Positions 40,161 to 52,091 are shown, numbered from the stretch's first letter. The stretch is DNA of 64,000 nt from Chaetorhynchus papuensis (GCA_013396525.1 VWYX01000863.1:124001-188000); one strand, 5' to 3'. The notes: generated by a model not told the origin, from the sequence alone. Numbers and translations are program-made.

Positions 40161-42401
40161 CAGCAGCTCTGCTGTGAGACAGACATGGACAAGGCAGCCA
40201 AAAACAAGAGGTGCAAAACAGACCAAAAATCCACAGATGATAAATTTAATAAAATCCATCTTTGCCCCCTTTCTACCTGCTGGCAGCCAAAACGAAACAC
40301 AAAAGCGAAGACGCATTATTATGAAAAGCAAGTCAACTTCTTGCGCAGGGATAAAGATAACAAATGTTTCACAGCTCTGTTTCAAACGTTTCAGATCTTA
40401 AACTGAACCCAGGAAAGAACATTACCAGTTAAGCTATTGCAGCAAATGAAATGAAAATTGAAAAATCAAGTCAAACCGACGTTAAATTCAAATAAATATA
40501 TCTCAATTCCAGGATGGTAATACATAGTTCTTATGACAAAAAACTTCTGGAGAAGGGAAAAACACCCTTGGTAACTCTGAATATTAAGCTAAGGTACCAT
40601 AGGCATCTCACAGTTTATCTAAATAAAGTGTCTCCTGCAAAGAGCCCTGGTTCCTCCAGTGCAGGCTGCAGTGTGATTAACAGAGGTCCATTAGAGAGGC
40701 AATCCATAACCTGGCTCCTGTGAGGAGTCCCTGCCACATCCGTCTGCGTTTCCATGGCAACCGGGCAGGAAAATATAAAGCAAATTACAGTTAAATGAAA
40801 ATTATTCTCCATGACAATATATGTTAATGCGGGAACATTTGCAAGGCCATTCCAGATAAAATGTTTACATTCACACATGTGTCTACAAAAATAAATAAAA
40901 GGCAGCTGGAGCAGCTAATGGATCATCCAAAGAGAAGGATCAGTCTTTTTTCCCCCTCCTAAGTTTTAGTCTATTCATCAGAATAAAATTCTTCAAGCTG
41001 AGAGAATGGGAAACAACCCACCTTACCCCAGGTATTTGCCCATTTCCAAACAGAAACATTCTTTAAGGAACAGCTTTTCAGAAGATCTAAAACGCACATT
41101 TCTGAATGTTGCGAACCTTTAATTTTCCTGGCTGCAAACAAAGACCACATTTATACCTCCCCATCCCAGCAGAAAATGGTTTAAGCGAGAGTTTAAGTTT
41201 ATATTTAGAAAGATCTGACTGAAACTGGAATAGTGACTTATTTGAATCAGCTGTAACTTACTGAGAACTGGAAGGTGTTTCATACCTCAGAATTCGGGGT
41301 GGTGACTCCACGGCTGGGAGACTCTTATACCCCACCAGGGTTTAAAGGCAGCACAGGCCACTGAAATACTTTTAGAAGAGCCCACAATTAAGGCTGTAAA
41401 AGGTGATCCTACTCTCCCACCATCACCACTCAGCCTGAACAGTCCTTTTTTAGGGAATATATCTCAGTTTAGGGAATGTATCTTCTGGAGCATGAGGGAA
41501 GTTAATTGGAATGAGGCTCGTCAAGATGCAGCCACTTCGTTATTTTTTTCAACTCCCTTGGCTCGTACCCCAAAGAAAAGCCCAGAGAAAGGAAGGAGGT
41601 TATAAACCGACTCACAGCCCCCCCCCCTGAAACGCCACGTTTTCAGAAGGGTTTAAAATACTGCCCTGGAAAACAGCCCCCCCTCAGCCGCCTTCCACGG
41701 CCGCCCTGCCAAGTTCCTTTCCCATGGAAATGCTCTGCCTGTTCGGCGAGTAACACAGGTGCAGGTTTCTTAGGGAGCCCCAGAAAGAGCACAAGGCACT
41801 TTTTGAAGGCGTTTGGGAGCGCTGGGAACACAGAGCAGGGCATTCAGCGCGCTGGCACATCTGAGCTCGCTCCGTGCACGCTCCCACTGACCTCTGCATC
41901 TGCCTCCTGCCTCCGCCTACGGAACAATGCCTGGATCATGAGGATCGTAACTTTTTATGACAGTGGGAAAACTGCAATCTTCCCCAAGAGTTCGCTCCAC
42001 CCTGCACATAAAACTGCTCATAGGTTCAACCATAAAGCAAACTCCCTCCTTTGAAGTTCCACTCGGAGCCCTGCACACGTTGTAAAGCCGAGCTGGGGGA
42101 ACGCAGCGTACTGAGGTTTTACATAACCACCCTCGCGGAAAGCATCGCTCCCCAGTCATCCTGAGCCACTGTTGACAAAAGCAAGTCAGGTCAGAGAGTA
42201 TCTGGGTAACAAAACTCCTCCCAGGTGAGCTCAGGTTACCCACAAACACCAAAGTCACACACCACCCAATATATTCCAGCCATGCTCCACTTTCCCCGAG
42301 GATCAGCTTCCTGCAGAGCCCACAGCAGCGCTCCCATTATCACTTCAGCTCAGTACTGCTCCACGGCCCCCTACACCCTTCCCTCCACAGGATATGCAGG
42401 C

Positions 42402-42625
42402 AGAGGGTTGGAAGGGACCTCTGGAGATCATCCAGTCCCACCCCGGCCAAGGCACGGCCACCTGGAGCAGGTGACACAGGAACACGTCCAGGTGGGTTTG
42501 GAATGTCTCCAGACAGGGAGACCCCACACCCTCCCTGGGCAGCTGTTCCAGAGCTCTGCCACCCTCCATGGAAAGTTCTTCCTCATGTCGAGGTGGAACT
42601 TGTTGTGGTTTAGTTCATGTATCTC
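42402..42625 (-). mobile_element. CR1 LINE 3' fragment (second subfamily)
   Basis: GGGTTGGAAGGGACCTCTGG, AGATCATCCAGTCCCACCCC, then CTGGGCAGCTGTTCCAGAGC and TTCTTCCTCATGTCGAGGTG. It is the reverse-orientation relative of the copy at 5318. Confidence 0.92.
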
Positions 42626-45600
42626 CATACAATGCACAGAATATAACTACAAACAGTCTGAAAAACAAAACCTAACCCCTGCCAATGGAACCCCAGCAGC
42701 AGTTGCTAGGATCCTCTGCAAACCTCACTAATTGCTGGGACTGGGTTTCCAGGGAAGCTCCTTGCTGCAGCAGTGGAGGGGCTGAACGCTGTTTTCACAA
42801 AAGAACTTGTAAAACCCCAGGCTGCATGTCTGCAACAGCCAGGATTTATATTCCAGGCACAAATCAGATTATGCTGCACACACCGTGCTCCCGAGGCTCC
42901 GAGCAGGTGGATCCCACCAGGTTGAGCAGCCTTCCCGGATGCCCAAGCTCCAGGGCCAGGTTCCCTGCTCTCCCTGATGGGCTCCACATCCCTTTGAGTA
43001 GACCTAACTGACTGTGTCAGATGCCTCCCTGTTGGAAAAGTCATTTTCTCTGTAAATGTAAGCAAATGCAAGCAAATGCATGCTAACATGGAGTGAGATT
43101 CCAGGGAAAACCAGGCAGCCTGCAGCTTTCCTGCAGGGAAAAGGGCAGGAGATTCAGGGACACCAGGTTGCTGGGCAGCACTACCACTACCAGTAACCTC
43201 GTGGAAGAGAGCCCCATGGTACAAACACAGGATAAATCCATAAAAGAGATTCCAAGAGTGGATCCAAGCAGGGACAGTGAGGGAGATGCAGGAGAGGGAA
43301 GGGCTGCTCCCTGTGAGCACCCCAAACATCCCTGCCAGCATTCCCCACGGCCCAGGAGCCTTCACCTCAACACACCCACAGCTTCACTCCCGCCCAAGCA
43401 CTTTCCTCCCACCGTGCAAAAACAAGGCCCAGCTCTCCAGAGGGAGAGGGAGATGCAGGAACAACTCGGGGAGAAGGAGAAAGGCGGGAACAGACGGGAG
43501 GGGACCTCAAAAGGCAGACAGGCTAAAATTAGAGACAAGAATCTTGGATGAGGAGGACCAAGGCAAGAGCAGAACCTCCATCAGATGAGGCTCCTGGGAA
43601 AGGGGAGGGACGGACAGAAGAGAGAAGAAACACCCTGGTGGGTGAAGCAGGGGAAGCTTGCGGACGGAACACACTGCAGGAGGAAATTAAATGCAGCATT
43701 TCAAGACTACAGCCTCCAGCTCCCTAACCAAGGAGCTCTACTCAGCACACCAGGAAAGAGCCACGAAGTTGACTTCTTGTCCGATCCCTTCCCCCCTGGA
43801 CTAACTCAGAGGAATTCATCTCTCACCACAGAACCAGTTTAACACCCCAGTGCTGATCACAGGGGAAGGGAACTGAATTCATCACGGAGCAGCTGAGTAA
43901 CACAGGACATCTCAGATCTCCTGGGAGAGCCAGAAACCTTCCAGGCTGCTGGGAAAACGAGGAACAGAGAGCTCAGAGCCAGGAGAGCCACCACGAGGGA
44001 CCCCAGCGTGTGCCAGGACAGGCCATGGCAAGGAGGGGAAGCAGAGCAGCCACCAGCCAGCCTAATTCCCAAACCCAGCATATTCCCCCGTACGTGGGGA
44101 CAAGAAACCACACGAACAAAAAAGGTCAACATTCAAGGAGAACAGGTTTTCGTCTTCAAACCTGTGCACTCGACCCTTGGGGCTGCTGAGAAAGGTGAAG
44201 TTTCACACACTAAACCCCTGAACTTGCTCGTTACAGTCCAGCTTGGATAAATGGATCTGCCTGTGCCGAGCTGCAAGATGAAACCACGGAGACAGCTCGG
44301 GGTGGGCAGCAGCCAAGCGCCGTAACCGGAGCGCCCGGTGGTATTTAAACCCCCAGAGCACAGCCAGGAGCAGGATGTTTGTGTCCCCCCCCCACACACA
44401 CACCCCTTCCCTGCATTACCTCCATCTCTTCCCAGCATCGCCACGGCTAATCCCATCCATCCAAAGATATATGGATATATTTATAGACGGGCTTACATCT
44501 CCAGCACGTCCAGGGCCTGACGCAACCGCGGAGCGCCGGTCGGTGCTGTTACCACAACGCTGACATTTCACAATCTGCCACAGCCATCCTCCTGCACAAC
44601 GTGGAAAACACCAGCCCCGGAGTGTAAAGTCTATCCCAAAGTGCTTTCCATGGGATACAGTCACTGCCACAGTCAGCAGGATCTCAGCCTTGCCTCCCTG
44701 TAGCAGCTATCAGCAGACCATTCCCAAAGGGGAATTTCTTGGAACTTTATCTTGGCTCCTCCTGGACCTAACCAGCCTGCAGAAACCCAGCCACTTACCA
44801 GTCATTCGGAGCTCCTGGTACAACTTGTTTACACAGCACAGGTCACAGGATCGGCTGGAAGGTGTAAGCAGGATATAGTTTTTATGGCTCTGAACTCCTG
44901 CCCAGATAAGCCGATAAGGCCCTGGCTGGGGGCGGGGAGCACTTTCATGTGTGCTTGATTTGAAAGGAAGAGGCACCATGAACCGCAGCTAAGCAGTTGG
45001 TACTTAATAATGAAGCTTCCATTCACCTCTAAAGCTATTTAATGCCTTTTTCTTTTTTTTTTTTTTTTGGAGTTCCTAATTACACATCCTTTCATTCCAC
45101 ATCCCGATATTGAGGGCAGCACTGTATTTCCAAGCCCAGCGCTCCAGCCCCTGGCTGCCGAGCCCTCAGAGACACGCTGCCTCTGGATCGTGGTGAATTT
45201 TTTAGAGGGTAACATCTCCCTTCTTGACTCTCATGCCTGTGACACAGTTTTAGCAGCTTTATGCTGCTCTAAAGCTAAATTATTAGAGACCTTTTCTATC
45301 CTGGAAAGCTGACAGTCTCTCAAAAATAATTACAGAGCCAGCTCCCTCCAGCCTTTGCTTCCCCGAGCCTGGAACCACCCCACCGTGACACCCTGCAAAC
45401 ACCCACATCCTCAGTGAGGACCTGAAACCCATCACCCAAACCGGGGCCACCTTAACATTCCTCTCACAGCAAATCCAACACAGCACAAGAGGAAAGGAGA
45501 TGCCTTCTCCCTGGAAAAACATCCATCCCCTCACACACAGCTGAGACAAAGCTGCTTTTACACATACTACAAAGTTTTCTACCCTTTCCATTCTCCAAGT

Positions 45601-46407
45601 CCGGAAATTTCATTACATGGCATTTTAGCCACACACAAACCCAGCACCAGCACAGACACACTTGCACCTAACAGCAAAATAAATATTTCAGTGTTTCCAC
45701 GAGATATCCAGTGCTGTAACCTTTGGTTTCCGAATCCAAACGCAACATACGATCAATACCCTGCTCCTGCCACTGCAGTAATTCAAGGAGGAAGGTTTAT
45801 TTTAAAAACACTCATCGGGTAAGTTTGGTTTTCTTCGAGACGGGGAAGAAAGGCTGCCTCCAGATTTGGAGGGGATAAATAATTCAATGCCTGAATGCCA
45901 AGGGCAGTGTGCACACATCCATATGGCAGGGACAATGCAGACAGTAATATATGCTGCACATCACCACCCTGACAGTGCCTTCAACCCTGACCTAGAAAAA
46001 AACCATCACTTTCTTCTGACTCCAGCAGCCAATTCCCTCCCCGGCGCTGCCACCCGCTCGCCGTGGCGTTACCGTGGGGAAGCGTCTCCCAATCCCTCGG
46101 CCTTCCCAGGCTGAAATTCCAGCCTCTGCTCACAACAGCTACGAGCAGCACGCTTTACTCACACGGTGAGCTCCAGAAAACCGGAATGAACCCGAGGAGA
46201 GTGAGGTTTCAGACGTCCTCTTTGGGAGCTCACGCCTTCCCAGCCAGCACTGAGAGGGGCAGGAAAAGCCAGGGTGGTTGCTCAGACGTGAGGTCTGGCG
46301 AGACGCCGGCGGGGCCCCAAGGGAGGAGGAGCAGAGGGAGCGGGGAGGCTGCTCCTGGCGAGAGCCAGCACCCACCCGAGCCCTGCAGGGGCTGCTGAGC
46401 CACCCTC
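42626..46407. other. CR1-free non-coding stretch left of the minisatellite
   Basis: GC-moderate with a short CA tract at about 44392-44403. No gene recognised. Confidence 0.6.
45047..45068 (-). repeat. T-rich run, interrupted by one C
   Basis: T tract of about 20 bases with a single C; simple repeat. Confidence 0.85.
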
Positions 46408-46707
46408 GAGGGACACGGGACCCCATGGACCATGTCAGACAGACACGTGGCCACAGAGATCCCACTGGATGTACACACAGCCACAAAGACCATGTTGGAT
46501 GGATGCAGGACCAAACAGACCATGCTGGACAGACAGAGGACCACAAAGACCCCACTGGACAGACACAGAACCAAACCGATCATGTTGGATGGATACAGGA
46601 CCACAAAGAACCCACTGGATGGACACAGAGCCATGTAAGTCACATAGGATGGACACAAGATCATTTACATCATTTTGGATGGACACAGGACCACACAGAA
46701 GACCACC
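46408..46707 (+). repeat. Minisatellite: ten tandem 30-bp units without indels
   Basis: Ten units of exactly 30 bp (46408, 46438, 46468, 46498, 46528, 46558, 46588, 46618, 46648, 46678). Each starts GA[TC/G], then a GGACACAGGACCACA-like core, and ends in CATGTTG or CCCACTG variants. Outer units (8-10) are the most diverged. Because the period is a multiple of three, several frames on both strands stay open and encode ten-residue peptides such as GWTQDHxDHV. I see no codon-level sign of selection and call it non-coding. Confidence 0.93.
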
Positions 46708-49379
46708 TCGTGCCCCACAGAAGAGGGAAGAGTCTGCTCACCATGGAAACCATCCCTCCTATCCTCCACGGCCCTCATGGACATCAAGCCTGCAGCCACA
46801 CTCATTTCACACTCCCACAATTAACCATCACACATCACCCTGCCCCACTGTCCTAGTTTGATGATTTGATAATTTCACTACATCTTACAACTTGAAGAAA
46901 ACATTAGAACCAAGACAAAGAATTCTGGAGCCCAAAATACCTGATAAAATTAACTGCACCTTTTAACATGATTATTTCCTTTCCTGACCCCAATTATTCC
47001 TTCGGTTTATTAAAGAGAACTCAAATACAGAGCAACGTTAACACCCCAAAGAGTCACATAAACAGAAAAAAAGTCTGAGGGCACCATTACAAACAGACTT
47101 AATGGAACTCCAAGATTGGAAATGGATCTTGAAAGCTGTCAGATCAAAGCAAGATCTTTCTCGTGTAAGGACTGCATTACCCTTGGAGCCACAGAGCTAA
47201 TACCATCTATAAAAATATTTTGCTCAAATAAGTGAAGAACAGCAGCGTTTCATCTGTCAAAAGGTGCGAGGCTTTTATGGGATTAGCCATTCCACATGCA
47301 GCATAAAAATTAGAGCAGATTTTTAAAAGCCTCCAGCTCAGCTGATGGAGACTCCACAGCCCGACGTGCACCCACTTCCTTCACATGCACTCCACGCCGA
47401 GCAGATTTTTCGCTGTTATTAGCATTTAAGCTTCTTTTTACTTTTTTTTTTTCCCCATACTCTCATAAAAGATTACAAATTGGCATCACCCATACGCAGC
47501 CCCAGCTGAAGCACCACCACCCGGACTCAGAGAAATTAAGGCTTTTAAACACCCAACAGTTGCATGAGAAAATACACCAGAAAACACCAGTTCTCACACA
47601 GGAAAGCTCAAGAAGTGGAGTAGAATGTGCTCAAAACCAGCCTCCAGACCACGGGCGCTGACAGCTTCCCACCCCCCTTCCCAGCAGGATTCCAAAGGCA
47701 GCGTTTTGCCCAGATTTTAAGGCTGCACAAACCTGCTTAGGACGCTTGTGATTTCAAATAATTGCCTACACAAGCTTTCCCTTAACATTGATGGGAGTAT
47801 TTTTTATGGCCGTGCATCGGTGGCACACAAATTACGTAACACTTGGCTGAGAACCCTCCGAAAAAGCAGCTCTGTGCCGCTAATCCCTCACGCAGGAAGG
47901 AGGAAAATATTTAAAAGCTGCATACAAATCATTCCTGTGAGTGTCGTGCAGACTGGTTTAAATTAGATGGGGTAAAAATATATGTGAGCTGATCACGAAA
48001 CACTGGAATCTTTGCTATGGAGACACCGGTTCCTCTCCGCAGCCTTTTACAACCCAGGTACAGGGAATTCTCCCCAGCAATGGAGGGAGCACACAAGCAC
48101 CTTTACTAGAGCTCATCAAGGAAACACGAGGAGAATAACAACCCCCATGTAAATATTTTCCAGTATTATTTGCTTTGCTGTACTGAAAAGCAGCAGTACC
48201 TGCCACTACTTGCTCTGGGTCTGCCACCATTAAATCTTAATACCCAGGAGGAATTTCAATCCGTAAGGCAACTGCTGAGCCTGAAATTCAGGTACAGGGC
48301 AGGAAGAGGGGCAGACCTCCTCAGAAAGCCGTCACTCCATAATTTTACAAAATGTAATTAACCAGCTCCGGCCCTGTGCCTTTCCTTCCCTCGGAGAAGG
48401 ATTTCTTCACTGAGTAATTAGCCTGTCCCAGTTAAGACTCGAGTCACCACGCAACATATTTTCCCCAAAACAAAGCCACATGCACTATTTTAAAAAAATA
48501 TTGCCATTTCCTCACGGCCACTTAAATCTCTTCCCAGCTTTTGGCTTAGTCACTGCCTGGATCTAAAACTCACTGAAACCAACCCACCACTGTGGGAGCC
48601 TCTAAAACCCTGGGTTTATTCCCACACTGGAAACGCTTCCATCATTCCAGAGCACTGCCTCCTTTTAATGTATAGAAAAGCTGGAGGTAAGGAAAAAAAA
48701 AAACCTCTTAGTACTTCAAACACATGTCCAAAAGCCACAACATAAAGACAAAGAGGACAGATTAAACGCTGTAAAGACACACTCGTCGGGAACCTTCCTT
48801 TGAAGTATCTGCAGGAAACACTGTCATCACGCAGCCATGTTACAATTACACAGTTAAAATAATCAGCACCAGTTGTAAGTAGCCCATCTGGTTCCCTGGA
48901 AAGGGAACACTGCTGGTACAGTATTGATTAACACGACGAGTCTCACTGACCCCAGAGAAACACATTTGTCTGCTCTTCTGAGCAGCAGAAGAACGCGGCA
49001 CGACGCCAAGCTACGCTTCGCTTTGTTCACAAGCTTTTGGGGGGACTTAGTCCATTAAAACACGAGTGGAAAATAAAACAATCTTATCAGGTTGCCTACC
49101 ACACACGAAGGAAGAAATTAAGCCAAAGGGTTTTTGCTCTGGGGCTTTTTTTTTTAAGATTTCCTCCCCCATCCAAACCCAAGCCTCAAACTGGACAATC
49201 TGCAGGTTTAAGTCTGAGAAAATGCTGTTGCAACATCGTAAAAACAAAAAAGCTGCCCATGGAAAGAAAAAAAAAAAATCAGTTCGCTCTGAGCCATGCT
49301 TTTTTTATGAAATGGAGACACAGACAAGAGAGAAGAGTTCATTTCTAAAAGGAGAAGCAGAACTGAACAGCAAAACCAA
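46708..49379. other. CR1-free non-coding stretch right of the minisatellite
   Basis: Mostly AT-rich until the CpG island at 49.4 kb. No gene or repeat family recognised. Confidence 0.6.
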
Positions 49380-50060
49380 GTGTGCAACACGAAACGCAAC
49401 ATCTCCAGTTTCCAGCCAGTCACAGCAGCCAGCGCCGACATGGCCGGGGCTCCTCGGTCACTATTTACAACAAAAAGGAAGCAAAAAAAGGCGCTGGGAA
49501 CCGAGGGTTCGCTGCGCTCCAAGCCCGGCGCGTTGTTTGCTGCACGGGCAGCTCGGTGCGCTGGGAGTTTCGCAAAGCAACCAACCCCTCGCACTGACTC
49601 AGACACCCCGGGGCTGACACAAGCCCCGGCTCGCCCGGACGGGCTCACAGGCGGAGAGCCCTTCTGCAGGCACGATGTGCCCCGGCAGGTTTTGGTACCT
49701 CCCGTAGGACTGACGAGTTCGCCTGGAAACCAGGGAGACCCGGAGCGCTGCTCCTGCACGGAAAGCGCTGAGCTCCGCAAACCCCGACACCCCCCAAGGC
49801 AGCGCAGGCACACGGCTCTGAGCGCCGGGCCGGCTCACACAGAGCCCCGGAGCTCGCCCACACAGGCACGGACCACCCCTCGGAGCCAGAGCCTGCCCTG
49901 CCGAGCGCTTCCCACGGAAAGAAAGCGGGTCACGGAGCTCTGTAACCGGACGCCGTGCCCGGAGTTTCCCCGCCGGGGCGCAGGGCTCGCTCCACATCTC
50001 GTTCCAAACCCCCTCCACCAACCCCACAGCCATCCCAGAGCACTCCGACCTGGAATCTGC
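49380..50060. promoter_or_regulatory. Second CpG island, about 1.8 kb inside the putative ANKRD11 intron
   Basis: CpG-rich stretch with many CG dinucleotides, ending at the C-run/T-run near 50088-50112. A 243-codon open frame on + and a 201-codon one on - overlap it, but neither shows a known domain, and open frames are common in such GC-rich DNA. It could be an alternative first exon or an enhancer-like island. Confidence 0.6.
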
Positions 50061-51304
50061 CAGAAAATCCAGCCTGTAAAAACGCCANCCCCCCCCCCTT
50101 TTTTTTTTTAAGCTAATCGAGTTAAATATTGAGCTCCTGGTAGGGCACGCACAAAGAATGTATCGATGCCGCTGGGAAGCATGTGAGAGTTAATCTCCTT
50201 TTCCCTCTCCGTGACTCCGTGGAGTGGTTTTCCCCCCCACAGAAAAAGGAAATAATTGGAGTCATTATATAAAAATGTTCCATTTTATGAACAAACAAAA
50301 AAAAAAAAAGAAGAAAGGAGAAATACACTGAGCTCCAAGTTCCTTAAATTTATATAAATTTCAGGAAAGCACACAGCCACTACAAAGCAGTACAGATGTT
50401 TTCACCGAAAAACCTTTGCCTACAGAGAGGGTAAAAATTGGTGTATATACCCCATTTCAGAAGCCATCTCAGGAGGGAATTTTGCTTCAAGAGCTGCCTG
50501 GAATCCGCTCTCTGCCTATAGAGCCGTGTCCCCAGTGGTGAGAGAGCACTTTGTGTACAAAACCAGGAGTGGGGGGAGGAACCCTTTCCTGCAACTGGAT
50601 ATCAAAACAGATCCCCAAGCCTGGAGGAGAAGCCAAGCCGTAAACACACGGCCCCTGTGCCTCAATGAAGGGCCCGTTCTGAGCCGCACACCCCGGATAG
50701 CTGCTCCCTCTGGGAAAGGGCAGAGGGCACCGAGGGCTCGGCTCATCCCGGCTCCCTCCGAGCGCATTTGCTTTTCTAAACATGAATCCATCCCCGGGGC
50801 TGGGGGAGCTCGTCCTGGGCTGCAGCTGTTTGGGCTTGGGAGGCTTTTTTTTTTTTTCCCTCTTCCTTTCTGCTAAGGGGCAAAGGTGTCGAGCAGCCCC
50901 TCCCCGGCACACAAAGGCTCCTCGGAGGACAGAAACACGGAGCGATTTAAAGATTAAACGGGGAAATAAATAAAAGCCTTGGGGCTGGGGCCGGCTGGGC
51001 TCGGTGCGGCCCCGGCCCTGCGCACACACACGCAGGGCTAACGCCTACCCGGGGATGATGAAATGGGAAACGGAAATTACCATTTCAGACAACTTTTGGT
51101 ATTGTTCCTCCCAGCGCAGCGCTCACCCCAAAAAGCACTTACCCCCCTCCCCGCACCCCTGCGAAAAAAACATCCCCACCCCAAAAAACGGGGTCTGGAG
51201 GGCGGGGGGTGGAAACGGGGCTGCGGGCTCGACACGGAGCTCCGAGTTCCTCCCACGGCTCCCCGCGAGCCTGCGCACCCCAAAACACCGACCAGCCCCC
51301 GGGC

Positions 51305-51630
51305 NNNNNNNNNNNNNNNNNNNNNNNNNNNNNNNNNNNNNNNNNNNNNNNNNNNNNNNNNNNNNNNNNNNNNNNNNNNNNNNNNNNNNNNNNNNNNNNN
51401 NNNNNNNNNNNNNNNNNNNNNNNNNNNNNNNNNNNNNNNNNNNNNNNNNNNNNNNNNNNNNNNNNNNNNNNNNNNNNNNNNNNNNNNNNNNNNNNNNNNN
51501 NNNNNNNNNNNNNNNNNNNNNNNNNNNNNNNNNNNNNNNNNNNNNNNNNNNNNNNNNNNNNNNNNNNNNNNNNNNNNNNNNNNNNNNNNNNNNNNNNNNN
51601 NNNNNNNNNNNNNNNNNNNNNNNNNNNNNN
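51305..51630. other. Assembly gap (326 N)
   Basis: Run of N inside the CpG island, flanked by C/G-rich sequence. It lies just inside the putative first intron of ANKRD11. A single N also occurs at 50088 within a C run. The true gap length is not known from the sequence. Confidence 0.99.
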
Positions 51631-51683
51631 CCTGCGCCCCGCAGCCCCCCCGCGCCATCCGCCCGCCGCCCGACGGCGCTTAC

Positions 51684-51850
51684 CGGTGCTCGGCGCTCAG
51701 CGGGCCAAGGGCAGCCCCGCGGCGGAGCGAGGCCTGCGGTTCGGCCGGCCCCGCCGCATAGAGGGGGGGCTGCGGGGGGGTTCGGGGCGGTTTTGGGGGC
51801 TCCGGGGGTCCCGGGGTCCGGCCCTAGCGCGGGGGGCGCGCGCCGTGGCG
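51684..51850 (-). other. ANKRD11: Putative ANKRD11 non-coding exon 1 (5' UTR); upstream end approximate
   Basis: On the minus strand the sequence at 51690-51678 reads AGCACCG then GTAAGC, a strong 5' splice donor, inside the CpG island and next to CCAAT boxes at 51901-51932 that face the same strand. A start 50-100 bp downstream of those boxes would give an exon of roughly 130-180 nt. Human ANKRD11 lies head-to-head with SPG7 on the opposite strand and has non-coding first exons and a very long 5' intron, which fits this layout. ANKRD11 encodes an ankyrin-repeat nuclear cofactor that recruits histone deacetylases; none of its protein is encoded here. The gene name rests on synteny, not on protein match. 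Confidence 0.45.
51763..51816 (+). other. G-quadruplex-prone run in putative ANKRD11 exon 1
   Basis: Six runs of four or more G within 54 bases on the + strand (51763-51769, 51774-51780, 51784-51787, 51795-51799, 51804-51808, 51813-51816) with loops of 4-7 bases. For a minus-strand gene these G runs are on the template strand. Confidence 0.75.
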
Positions 51851-51885
51851 GCTCCGGGCCGCGCGCTCCATCCCCCGCGCGCCGC

Positions 51886-51937
51886 TGAGACAGCGCCGCT
51901 CATTGGCCCGATGAGACGGCGCCGCTGATTGGCGGAC
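51886..51937 (-). repeat. 26-bp tandem duplication carrying two CCAAT boxes
   Basis: Two 26-bp copies (51886-51911 and 51912-51937) share TGAGAC.GCGCCGCT.ATTGG with three mismatches up to that point and more after it. Each copy brings one ATTGG (CCAAT on the minus strand), so the two boxes sit exactly 26 bp apart. NF-Y is the expected binder of such sites. Confidence 0.8.
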
Positions 51938-52052
51938 ACGGCGAACCGAGGTGGGGGGGCGGGGGGAGGAGCCGCGGCGCCCCCCCCCCGATGGCGCGCG
52001 GAGGCTGACGGGAGCGCGCTGGCGCGCGACGTGTCCCGGCGGCGCCGCCGCC

Positions 52053-52058
52053 CATTGG
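52053..52058 (-). promoter_or_regulatory. Third inverted CCAAT box
   Basis: CATTGG within CGCCCATTGGCCGC, the same orientation as the two duplicated boxes and about 126 bp further upstream for a minus-strand promoter. Confidence 0.55.
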
Positions 52059-52091
52059 CCGCGCGCGCTGGGCGGCGCTTCCGGGGCGGGG

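Larger units (their letters stand above)
36716..42401. other. Non-coding DNA between CR1 copies
   Basis: No gene recognised. C10 run at 41618-41627. 40410-41300 is AT-rich and repeat-poor. Confidence 0.6.
1..51683 (-). other. ANKRD11: Putative long 5' intron of ANKRD11
   Basis: More than 51 kb without any recognisable coding exon on either strand. Open frames are short, lack known domains, and many are translations of CR1 repeats. The best explanation is a giant 5' intron of the minus-strand gene whose promoter lies at about 51.8 kb. Composition (A and C excess on +, hence T and G excess on the minus strand) fits minus-strand transcription. A further small non-coding exon could be hidden here. 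The ANKRD11 start codon exon was looked for and not recognised. Confidence 0.55.

Noticed and set aside
43060..43085. Octamer-like GCAAATGC repeats as an enhancer
   Set aside because: Only two short overlapping copies; too little to support a regulatory call.
46408..46707. Regular 30-bp repeats as a CRISPR array
   Set aside because: Units are contiguous with no unique spacers, and the genome is vertebrate.
49380..50111. 243-codon + strand frame in the CpG island
   Set aside because: Composition-driven; it runs into an N and a C run, has no domain, and the opposite strand is open too.
1..51683. ANKRD11 coding exons
   Set aside because: Looked for the minus-strand start exon and ankyrin-repeat motifs; none recognised, so they are probably left of the window.
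51004..51928. Open frames of 180-294 codons across 51.0-51.9 kb
   Set aside because: They run through 326 N and owe their length to the gap and to GC-rich sequence with few stops.
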